Assembly (NCBI GenBank): GCA_014523485.1 | Contig: JAATVK010000096.1 | Span: 1-10,705 of the forward strand | Direction: 5' to 3' | Length of the DNA: 10,705 nt | Source: Nitrososphaerales archaeon TH5894 | GTDB lineage: Archaea; Thermoproteota; Nitrososphaeria; Nitrososphaerales; Nitrososphaeraceae | Shown here: piece by piece, positions 1 to 5,937 of the stretch | Numbering within the stretch: the first letter of the stretch is position 1 | Layout: every line of letters begins with the position of its first letter | Notes under the pieces: model-generated | What the model was told of the DNA's origin: nothing | The model's input: the letters and a program-made list of their open reading frames with translations, nothing else | The model's database searches: none | Position numbers and translations under genes: made by a program

Positions 1-292
1 GGATAGTAAACCAAAATTTAGCAATGAGGTATTTATCGGAAAAAAACCACTTATGACTTACGTCACAGCCACATTGGTTCAACTGGCTAACGAACCAACT
101 GTTTTTATAAAAGCAAGAGGAAAAAGTATACCCATGGCAGTAGATGTTGCACAGATTATCGTAAAGAGAATGAGTACATTAGGTTACAAGATAGCATCAG
201 TAAAAATTGGTTCTGAATCTGTTAAATCTGAAGATGGAAATACTCGCAACGTCTCAACAATTGAAATAGCTGTTTCTAGAAATAGCTCTTAA
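1..292 (+). CDS. albA: Alba family DNA/RNA-binding chromatin protein (5' end outside window)
   Basis: Alba is a small, abundant archaeal nucleic-acid-binding protein that coats chromosomal DNA as dimers and also binds RNA. The frame is open from base 2 with no stop, and the 96 visible residues cover nearly the whole family length of about 90-100. The motif IGKKP (encoded at about 35-49) carries the paired lysines that contact DNA in Alba and that can be acetylated in Sulfolobus. It is followed by the family segments FIKARGKSI and AVD, and by the C-terminal strand VSTIEIAVSR. The ATG at 53 is an internal Met: starting there would remove the IGKKP strand, so the true start lies just left of the window. 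The gene ends in a T-rich stretch. Identification is firm; the exact start cannot be seen. Confidence 0.93.
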   Translation, partial: DSKPKFSNEVFIGKKPLMTYVTATLVQLANEPTVFIKARGKSIPMAVDVAQIIVKRMSTLGYKIASVKIGSESVKSEDGNTRNVSTIEIAVSRNSS

Positions 293-293
293 A

Positions 294-309
294 TTATTTT
301 ATTTATTTT
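294..309 (+). terminator. T-rich terminator after alba
   Basis: Immediately after the alba stop codon the + strand runs almost entirely in T with single A interruptions. Archaeal RNA polymerase commonly terminates on such T-rich tracts without a hairpin. Seen directly as base composition; the function is inferred. Confidence 0.4.
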
Positions 310-792
310 AAACTATCATGGATATTTCTAAACTAAAAAAGATTATTTTTATAAACTTTAATTACATTTGTTAAGATGAGAATATCATTATTATATTAAC
401 AACCAAATTATTACTTGGTAAATATATTAATTAATAATATTTTTGCACTATAAAATACACCTATTACCTTCGTTGTCAATCGTAATATACTTAATATCAT
501 ATGTGATATACTGAAGTTTCTTTACCATTTGTTTCGATACTACTACTTAAACAATGATTATATTATCAAACTAAATTAATAAATAGGACATGAGTTCATT
601 AAGAGATTGTGACTGTGACTAGCACTGCAAAATATTTTGACAATCCATCATTGACACTTTAACTTCCTCTTTTTTTATCTTGAAATATACTCAGGAAATC
701 TTTTAAATCCTACTATCATAATTGATCATCTGATTGGACATTTGTATGAACCGGACTAGTATTATTTTTAAATTTAATAATATTTAAAATGA

Positions 793-833
793 ATAATAAA
801 AAAAGAAATTTTTTAGAATAAAAATAATAATAG
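793..833 (-). terminator. T-rich termination tract downstream of the PRC-barrel-like gene
   Basis: On the minus strand, 30-70 bases past the stop codon at 865-867, the sequence is dominated by T, including an uninterrupted run of seven T (798-804 as A on the plus strand) and a six-A/three-T segment before it. This is the usual form of an archaeal intrinsic terminator. Inferred from composition only. Confidence 0.4.
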
Positions 834-864
834 ATATAATAATTCATTCATTATCATAATTTAT

Positions 865-1179
865 TTAGTCTATATGTTTTTTTAGCGATTTAGTTTTATC
901 TTTGGCCGATTCTGTAATAGATTCCAACATACCCTTATCATCATCTTTTACTTCATCAGTGTCGAGTTCGTCATATGAAATGTTTAATCTCAATTCAGCA
1001 CCATTGTAACTTTCTATGGATGATTTTGGAACCCTGTAAATGCGTTGACGCAGTGCACCATCTTCGATTATTATATTTTTTTCATCATTTCCAATTATAT
1101 TTCCACATGATTTATTATCTTTAGTTCTGATTCCTTTTCTATCTCTAACTAATTCAGTCCAGTTAATTGAGGTTGACAT
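865..1179 (-). CDS. Small PRC-barrel-like protein, function unknown
   Basis: A 104-residue soluble protein without signal peptide or membrane segment. The pattern of short beta strands, with a Gly-Asn-Ile-Ile-Gly turn near residues 26-30, IIIEDGA at about 36-42, and RIYRVPKSSIESYNGAEL at about 46-63, resembles the PRC-barrel/DUF2171-like proteins that ammonia-oxidising archaea carry in many copies (strand, 'Y.(V/I)PKS.I..Y.G..L', strand). The C-terminal 35 residues are highly charged (acidic then lysine-rich) and probably a helix or disordered tail. PRC-barrel domains bind RNA or proteins in other systems (RimM, photosynthetic reaction centre H subunit); no specific role can be given here. 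ATG start chosen because AGG lies about 8 bases upstream and a TATA-like box about 24 bases upstream. It is not coupled to nuoI, which lies 265 bases further upstream on the same strand. Confidence 0.72.
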   Translation of the reverse strand: MSTSINWTELVRDRKGIRTKDNKSCGNIIGNDEKNIIIEDGALRQRIYRVPKSSIESYNGAELRLNISYDELDTDEVKDDDKGMLESITESAKDKTKSLKKHID

Positions 1180-1197
1180 AATAAACCTTATATTTTA

Positions 1198-1206
1198 TGA
1201 TATATA
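1198..1206 (-). promoter_or_regulatory. TATA-like box for the PRC-barrel-like gene
   Basis: On the minus strand this reads TATATATCA, centred about 24 bases before the ATG at 1179. That distance suits an archaeal TATA box giving a leaderless or nearly leaderless transcript. The whole gap is AT-rich, so a chance match is possible. The rest of the 265-base gap up to nuoI (1207-1444) shows no gene and no remnant of nuoJ that I can recognise. Confidence 0.3.
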
Positions 1207-1444
1207 GCAATTCTACTCATAACCAACAAGATAAATTAAGGTAACGAGATATTTTTTGTTTTACTGCAGATATTTCATAATTGGAATCTTAAAGTTCCTC
1301 CAAATGTTGGAAAATATATGATGTACAAATTTATCTTGAATTTTAATATTTACAAAATTTACATGACTGTTCTTATTATTCTTTATTAGACTACATCGCT
1401 ATCGGTATTACTCTAAGAAATAAAGGTAATTTCACACTACAGTA

Positions 1445-1966
1445 TCAACGATGAGAAGCTCCTCTTTCATCAATCTTTACTTCGACTGTCCCATCATACT
1501 TCGGTTTGACTGCTAATTGTGCTGGGGTATATATCAAATGTTCTTTGGTAAATGATGATAATTCAAAATCATTAGTCATATACAATGCATAGAATGGACA
1601 TGCATCAACACAAAGTCCACAGAATACGCATTTTCCATAATCAATTTGTGGCATTATACTCTTTTTATTTTGTTTCCATTTTTCATTAACTTTTACCATT
1701 TCGATCGCTTCAGCAATACCTTCACATGTTATTGCACAAAGTTGACATCCAGTACATTTCTCATGAAAGAGGATATGTCGTCCTCTACTTCCTGCGATTC
1801 CTACCCCTCTCTTTGGGTCAAATTGGTATCCATCTCCTACAAACTTCAATTTTTGCTCTGGAAATCGTAATGTAAATCGTTTCATTAGAAGATGTTTGGA
1901 ACCTGATTCTATAGCTTTAATAAATCCAGTTGCTGTTGATGTTTTTTTTATAATTGATGATGACAT
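1445..1966 (-). CDS. nuoI: Complex I subunit NuoI, two [4Fe-4S] clusters
   Basis: NuoI (Nqo9/TYKY type) carries clusters N6a and N6b that pass electrons towards NuoB in the peripheral arm of complex I. With the start at 1966 the protein is 173 residues, close to the family norm. Two ferredoxin motifs are intact: Cys71, 74, 77, 81 and Cys113, 116, 119, 123, the second followed by the usual Pro. After the first motif the usual Pro is replaced by Glu (CEG). The frame stays open upstream to 2065, but that would overlap nuoH by 94 bases with sequence unlike NuoI, so the ATG at 1966, five bases past the nuoH stop, is preferred. A GGAGG lies 15 bases upstream inside the nuoH end, rather far for a ribosome site. 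Last nuo gene of the block: no nuoJ follows. Confidence 0.93.
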   Translation of the reverse strand: MSSSIIKKTSTATGFIKAIESGSKHLLMKRFTLRFPEQKLKFVGDGYQFDPKRGVGIAGSRGRHILFHEKCTGCQLCAITCEGIAEAIEMVKVNEKWKQNKKSIMPQIDYGKCVFCGLCVDACPFYALYMTNDFELSSFTKEHLIYTPAQLAVKPKYDGTVEVKIDERGASHR

Positions 1967-1971
1967 TATAT

Positions 1972-3231
1972 TTACTGTAAGCCTCCTGGAGTAATTACTC
2001 CACCATATATCATTGCCAAGACGATAAACATATTGATAAAAGAGAGGACTATTAATTTGTACCATCCTGTATGCAAGAGGATATCGATTCTGATTCGAGG
2101 ATTAATCCCTCTAGGAAGCAATATTAACATTATCATACCAAAAGTCTTAATTGTAAACCAAAAAATCCCATTGACAACAGTGGCATTGTATATTTTTTCA
2201 CCTGTAAATGCAGGAATTAATTCTTGTGGAAATATTTGTGGACCCATCCATCCTCCCATAAAGAGAATAACAAATAAAGCTGCTAAAACATACAACTTGA
2301 GATAAGTTCCTAACTGTATCAATCCATAAATCATTCCTGAGGTTTCTGTGAGCCATCCAGCAACTATTTCACTTTCTGCTTCCGGTAAATCAAAAGGGAC
2401 TCGTTCCAATTCGGCTAACGATGAAATGTAGAAAACAAATGCACTTATTGGAGCAATAGCGAAAAACCAAAACGCATATTGCGCTTCCACAATATCTGTC
2501 AAATTTAAAGAGGCACTAAGAAGCACGATAGATAGCGCAGATAAAATAAATGGAATCTCAAAGGCAATCATTTGATGCAAAGCTCTGAGACCACCGATGA
2601 AGGGATATTTACTATTACAAGACCAAGAAAAAAGTAGTGCAATTAATGGAAAAAAACCTAAAATTGCAAAAATGGCAAGAAGGCCGACATCTAGATCGGA
2701 TACAACCCAACCTGGAGCTACTGGGATAAGAGCAGTTAAAGCAGCGGCAGTGGCTACAAAAAGAATTGGAGTAGTCCAGAAGATAGGTTTATCGGCTCCG
2801 GATGGAGCAATAATCTCCTTTGACATTAATTTTAACCCATCAGCCATTAATTGGAATATCCCTTCAATTTTTCCTGCATATAACGGACCTATTCTTAATT
2901 GCATTTTTGCGAGAAATTTTCTTTCTACAAAAATAGTTGCTGCTGCTATCAATGCAGCGTACATAAATCCAGGGAATACAGCAGCTCTGAAGAAATCGGT
3001 ATGAATAAGAAATTTAATTATTGGAATTGTACGAGTAGGATCCACAATCATTGACAAAAAGAGATATGGGGTAATTACTTCCCCATTAGAATAAGGAAGA
3101 GGAATATAAAATAAAATAATAAAAATTAAAGGCAGGCCAACTAGTGAAACTATTACGATGATCCAAAATAATAACCACACAATTGACCCAACAAAACTAC
3201 CAAATCTAAAATCTTTTGGAGCTGTCGTCAT
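1972..3231 (-). CDS. nuoH: Complex I membrane subunit NuoH
   Basis: NuoH (Nqo8/ND1) joins the peripheral and membrane arms, forms much of the quinone chamber and starts the chain of charged residues used in proton pumping. Family signatures are clear in the 419-residue product: ERKFLAKMQLRIGP at 103-116, the KLMSKE segment at 134-139, LRALHQMIAFEIPF at 215-228, and ERVPFDLPEAESE at 276-288, so the acidic residues of the quinone funnel are present. It is about 90 residues longer than bacterial NuoH; most of the excess precedes the normal first helix and contains at least one added hydrophobic segment (about 13-45). ATG at 3231 is chosen over an upstream in-frame start at 3273 because the latter would run 40 bases into nuoD, and because AGGT lies four bases before this ATG. 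It starts 2 bases after the nuoD stop. Confidence 0.94.
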   Translation of the reverse strand: MTTAPKDFRFGSFVGSIVWLLFWIIVIVSLVGLPLIFIILFYIPLPYSNGEVITPYLFLSMIVDPTRTIPIIKFLIHTDFFRAAVFPGFMYAALIAAATIFVERKFLAKMQLRIGPLYAGKIEGIFQLMADGLKLMSKEIIAPSGADKPIFWTTPILFVATAAALTALIPVAPGWVVSDLDVGLLAIFAILGFFPLIALLFSWSCNSKYPFIGGLRALHQMIAFEIPFILSALSIVLLSASLNLTDIVEAQYAFWFFAIAPISAFVFYISSLAELERVPFDLPEAESEIVAGWLTETSGMIYGLIQLGTYLKLYVLAALFVILFMGGWMGPQIFPQELIPAFTGEKIYNATVVNGIFWFTIKTFGMIMLILLPRGINPRIRIDILLHTGWYKLIVLSFINMFIVLAMIYGGVITPGGLQ

Positions 3232-3233
3232 CT

Positions 3234-4409
3234 TTACCTGTCCGCCTCCACAGGCCAATAGTTTAGAGCCCAATATATAGATGGCATATCTCCTAGTCGT
3301 GAACCTACCAGTAAATGAGGCAAAGCCAAAATGTTCCTAAAAGATCCAACTGAAATTTTTACTCTGTAAGGTTTAGATGAACCATCACTAACGATATAAT
3401 AGGATAATGCACCTCTTCCTGACTCGACTCGTTTATAAGCTTCACCAATACGACCCTTAGGATTCGATTGTAATTTCACTCTTACTTCGCCTGATTCAGG
3501 CATCTTTTCTAGCAATTGACGAGTAATATTACAAGATTCACGCATGTCAAGAAATGGAACATAAGCTCTAGCAAAAGAATCACAAGTTTTCATATATTGC
3601 ACTTTGAAGTCAATCTCATTATAAACATCATATGGTTCAACTTTTCGAACATCGTGAGGAATGCCTGAAGCTCGTAAGACTGACCCTGTAACACCCAAGT
3701 CTATCGCATCTTGCTTAGGAAGAATGCCAACATTTTCTGTTCTTTGTCTAAACAAAGGATTATTATAAAAAATATCCTCGTACTCTTTTAATCTTTTTTC
3801 AAAATACTTTATATATTCTAAACATTTTTCTTTAAATCCCTCCGGTATATCATTTCTTACACCTCCTGGAATATTGAAGGCATGTGTTACTCTCGCACCG
3901 GTAAGTGCTGCAAGTAGATCAATAAATAATTCTCTATCACCAGTAGGCCACATAAACATTGTGGAGTGTCCTAAAAATATACCATAAATTGCAAGCCAAT
4001 ATAATGTATAAACCTGACGATTCAGTTCAGATGCAATAGCCCGAATGAATTGCCCTCGTCTTGGTACTTCGATTCCAAGCAATTCTTCTACTGCCAAGCT
4101 ATATGAATAGGTAATATTTGTAGAATCATGGATTACAGGTCGCTCAAGGTGAGGAATATTTTGGATATAGTTTCGGTATTCGCACATTTTTTCCTCTCCT
4201 CTGTGAACATAGCCTGGATCAGGATCACAATATACAATATAATCCCCATCAACTTTTATTGTAAATCTAAAGTGTCCAGAACCTGGATGTTGAGGACCTA
4301 CACTCAATTTCATTAATCTGTCCTCTGACGCTTCTTTAACTACTTCTAATCCCAAGTTGGTAGTTTCTTTAAATTTACTATCCAATGATTCACTATATTT
4401 GTTTGTCAA
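3234..4409 (-). CDS. nuoD: Complex I 49-kDa-type subunit NuoD, TTG start
   Basis: NuoD (Nqo4) sits with NuoB at the terminal N2 cluster and provides most of the quinone-headgroup pocket; it descends from the large subunit of [NiFe] hydrogenases. The 391-residue product shows GPQHP at 38-42, GYVHRGEEK at 66-74, LAVEELLG near 105-112, and the C-terminal ...EADR that the family keeps. The hydrogenase metal-binding cysteines are absent, as expected. The start is TTG at 4409: AGGTAGG (4419-4425) lies 9 bases upstream, and a nearby ATG at 4414 is out of frame and ends at once. A later in-frame ATG at 4313 (MKLSVGPQHP) is the fallback. nuoC ends 6 bases upstream and nuoH begins 2 bases downstream. 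Residues aligned with the quinone-binding His-Tyr-Asp set of the bacterial enzyme are all changed (see findings). Confidence 0.94.
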   Translation of the reverse strand: MTNKYSESLDSKFKETTNLGLEVVKEASEDRLMKLSVGPQHPGSGHFRFTIKVDGDYIVYCDPDPGYVHRGEEKMCEYRNYIQNIPHLERPVIHDSTNITYSYSLAVEELLGIEVPRRGQFIRAIASELNRQVYTLYWLAIYGIFLGHSTMFMWPTGDRELFIDLLAALTGARVTHAFNIPGGVRNDIPEGFKEKCLEYIKYFEKRLKEYEDIFYNNPLFRQRTENVGILPKQDAIDLGVTGSVLRASGIPHDVRKVEPYDVYNEIDFKVQYMKTCDSFARAYVPFLDMRESCNITRQLLEKMPESGEVRVKLQSNPKGRIGEAYKRVESGRGALSYYIVSDGSSKPYRVKISVGSFRNILALPHLLVGSRLGDMPSIYWALNYWPVEADR

Positions 4410-4415
4410 ACCATT

Positions 4416-4946
4416 CTACCTACCTTTAATTCTAAATTCTTTTTTTAATGGAGGAATGTCAGCCCAATCTTCTGGTAGAAGAAACCTTTCATTTCTAGGA
4501 TGGCCTTGGAAATAAACACCCAACATTTCATATGTTTCTCTTTCATGATATTCTACGCTTTTAAATACTGGAAGTAAGGAGGGTAAGTAGGAAGAATTTC
4601 TATCAGTTTTTGTAGAAAGCGCTAGGATAATAGGAGCGAGTTCTTCACGAGAATAAGAATTTAAATGATAAATCACTTCAATGACATTCTCATCAGGATA
4701 ATCAGTTCCACCTACAGATTCTGCATGATCTAGACCAAGTTGATTTTTCAAGAAAAAGGCAACCTCAATAATATGTTCTGGTTCTACAGAAATTTTTATG
4801 CGATTGGGTTTTGTATATACTAATCGAACTTTATCTTTGAATTCTGAGGATAATTGAGAATATAATGAATGTTCGATCTTTAAATCTGGTTCAACAATAT
4901 TCAAATTTGAAGTAGTCTGATTAATATCATTATTAATATCAGTCAT
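4416..4946 (-). CDS. nuoC: Complex I 30-kDa-type subunit NuoC
   Basis: NuoC (Nqo5) is the structural 30-kDa subunit that packs against NuoD and NuoI in the peripheral arm. The 176-residue product carries the family signature at about 134-171: ERETYEMLGVYFQGHPRNER, then LLPEDW and PPLKKEF. The first 25 residues are Asn/Asp rich and not conserved in the family as I know it. The frame extends upstream to 4988, but the ATG at 4946 is preferred: it overlaps the nuoB stop as ATGA, typical of translational coupling, and GAGGT (4957-4961) lies about 10 bases upstream. NuoC and NuoD are separate proteins here, unlike the fused NuoCD of E. coli. Confidence 0.94.
   Translation of the reverse strand: MTDINNDINQTTSNLNIVEPDLKIEHSLYSQLSSEFKDKVRLVYTKPNRIKISVEPEHIIEVAFFLKNQLGLDHAESVGGTDYPDENVIEVIYHLNSYSREELAPIILALSTKTDRNSSYLPSLLPVFKSVEYHERETYEMLGVYFQGHPRNERFLLPEDWADIPPLKKEFRIKGR
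4419..4425 (-). promoter_or_regulatory. Ribosome binding site deciding the nuoD TTG start
   Basis: The minus strand reads AGGTAGG here, overlapping the last codons of nuoC and lying 9 bases before TTG at 4409. No in-frame ATG lies at a comparable distance, so this site supports TTG initiation. Confidence 0.5.
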
Positions 4947-5464
4947 TTTATTTTTGACCTCTTTATTTTTTCTTGCAATAACATACAACCCTGAATAAGT
5001 GTCTCTGGTCTTGGCGGACAGCCTGGTACATAGACATCTACTGGAATAATACCATCTATTCCAGGTAAAACATTATAAGAATCAATATACAGTCCTCCAG
5101 TAATAGAACATGCTCCCATTGCAATAACATATTTGGGATCTGCCATTTGGTCATATACCATTCTCAATCTCGGAGCCATCTTTCTAGTAACAGTACCTTG
5201 CACAACTATTAAATCACACTGTCTTAGGGAACCAAAAGCTTCGATAATGCCGAACCTTTCACAATCATAACGAGGACTAGATGTAGCACCAAATTCTACA
5301 CTACAACATGCAGTTTCAAGGTGGACAGGCCATAGAGACCAGATTCTTCCCCAATTAATTGCATAACCTAATGGTTGATCTAAAGCGCCTACTAAAACAT
5401 CGCTAACTTGACTTACCAACAAGTTAAAGTTAGCTGGATTAATAAGATCCTTAATCATTAACAT
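4943..5464 (-). CDS. nuoB: Complex I subunit NuoB, N2 cluster
   Basis: NuoB (Nqo6/PSST) holds cluster N2, which hands electrons to quinone. In the 173-residue product the four ligand cysteines are visible: the adjacent pair Cys53-Cys54 in ETACCSVEFGA, Cys119 in MGACS, and Cys149 in PGCPPRPE. The segment RYDCERFG is also typical of the family. ATG at 5464 is supported by AAAGGAAG ending about 4-6 bases upstream; a second in-frame ATG two codons later is possible. The gene follows nuoA after 62-63 bases, the widest gap inside the nuo block, and overlaps nuoC by 4 bases. Identification is certain. Confidence 0.96.
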   Translation of the reverse strand: MLMIKDLINPANFNLLVSQVSDVLVGALDQPLGYAINWGRIWSLWPVHLETACCSVEFGATSSPRYDCERFGIIEAFGSLRQCDLIVVQGTVTRKMAPRLRMVYDQMADPKYVIAMGACSITGGLYIDSYNVLPGIDGIIPVDVYVPGCPPRPETLIQGCMLLQEKIKRSKIK

Positions 5465-5527
5465 CGACTTCCTTTAGTAATAAATATATTAAAAGATAAT
5501 TTAATCTTATCAAATTAGTAATTTCCA
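5465..5527 (-). promoter_or_regulatory. nuoA-nuoB spacer with possible internal promoter or processing element
   Basis: The only sizeable gap inside the nuo block. On the minus strand it contains a small dyad (AAGAT, 6-base spacer, ATCTT, about 5493-5508) followed by a TATA-like tract TTTTAATATATTT about 25 bases before the nuoB ATG, and then the nuoB ribosome site. It could add transcription for nuoB onward or simply be AT-rich spacer. Confidence 0.22.
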
Positions 5528-5902
5528 TTACCATATTCCTTTTCTACCAGAAAGGTATAAAGCATATGCCATGGCTGCAAACATTATAGCAAGAAAGGCC
5601 ATCATAGGTAAAGTAGCTTCTTTTGGGATAGATAAAAGCGATGAACCCCAAGCATACAAAAATATTGACATCACATCAAAAACAACGAACATCAATATGT
5701 AAGCATAATATTGCATCATAAAATGCGAACGTCCTTCACCCGTTGGCACTTGTCCACATTCCATTGGAAGAAATTTCACCGGATTATACCTTTTTCGGGG
5801 AGAAAGTAATCGTGCCAGAATTAAGGATGGTATTCCAGCCATAATCCCGATTCCGAAGGCATACAAAATTGGAGTAAATTCTGATGCCAATTCGCCAGCC
5901 AA
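5528..5902 (-). CDS. nuoA: Complex I membrane subunit NuoA, TTG start
   Basis: NuoA (Nqo7/ND3) is a three-helix membrane subunit whose first loop lies at the quinone chamber beside NuoH and NuoD. In 124 residues there are hydrophobic helices at about 10-33, 62-85 and 97-117, and between the first two the conserved loop PMECGQVPTGEGRSHF with the invariant ECG (48-50). Asp76 in helix 2 matches the functionally important Asp79 of E. coli NuoA, but the Glu of the E. coli DVE motif (Glu81) is Met78 here. The start is TTG at 5902: an in-frame stop lies six codons upstream, no ATG is available before residue 21, and the encoded LASEFTP fits the usual N-terminus as I recall it. The preceding reductase gene ends 35 bases upstream on the same strand. 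Confidence 0.92.
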   Translation of the reverse strand: MAGELASEFTPILYAFGIGIMAGIPSLILARLLSPRKRYNPVKFLPMECGQVPTGEGRSHFMMQYYAYILMFVVFDVMSIFLYAWGSSLLSIPKEATLPMMAFLAIMFAAMAYALYLSGRKGIW

Positions 5903-5926
5903 ATTAGTCTTGCTGCCTTATCTAGG

Positions 5927-5934
5927 TATAAAAA
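5927..5934 (-). promoter_or_regulatory. TATA-like box ahead of nuoA
   Basis: The minus strand reads TTTTTATA, centred about 28 bases before the nuoA TTG. No good ribosome site precedes that TTG, so a leaderless nuo transcript starting here is plausible, in addition to read-through from the reductase gene. Confidence 0.35.
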
Positions 5935-5937
5935 TCT

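Larger units (their letters stand above)
293..864. other. Long AT-rich intergenic region, no gene recognised
   Basis: About 570 bases between alba and the PRC-barrel-like gene. Reading both strands I find only very short frames, the longest plausible one being 26 codons on the minus strand (448-528), and no tRNA fold, box C/D pair or protein remnant I can defend. The part from about 565 to 760 is somewhat less AT-rich than the rest. A small dyad at 494-509 (arms ATATCA and TGATAT around a 4-base centre) is the only symmetric element noticed. The left end carries the alba terminator and the right end the T-rich tract following the minus-strand gene, so the two genes converge on this gap. Confidence 0.6.

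Noticed and set aside
53..292. alba starting at the ATG at 53 (79 residues)
   Set aside because: The frame is open to base 2 and the upstream part encodes the IGKKP strand of Alba, so this Met is internal.
448..528. 26-codon minus-strand ORF (MVKKLQYITYDIKY...) in the gap after alba
   Set aside because: Reads like a beta-rich peptide, but is very short, lacks a ribosome site or family motif, and such frames occur by chance in AT-rich DNA.
1646..1870. Plus-strand ORF inside nuoI
   Set aside because: Shadow of nuoI in another frame; Phe/Ser-rich, no family features.
1445..2065. 206-residue form of NuoI
   Set aside because: The extra N-terminus overlaps nuoH by 94 bases and does not look like NuoI; the ATG at 1966 fits the family length and operon spacing.
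2033..2305. Plus-strand ORF inside nuoH
   Set aside because: Antisense shadow of a clear NuoH coding region.
2597..3004. 135-residue plus-strand ORF inside nuoH
   Set aside because: Antisense of conserved NuoH helices; the Ala/Ile-rich composition follows from the opposite strand.
4128..4316. Plus-strand ORF inside nuoD
   Set aside because: Antisense shadow over the conserved GPQHP/GYVHRG region of NuoD.
4406..4414. ATG GTT TGA on the minus strand just before nuoD
   Set aside because: Out of frame with NuoD and ends after two codons; an overlapping mini-ORF with coupling is possible but nothing supports it.
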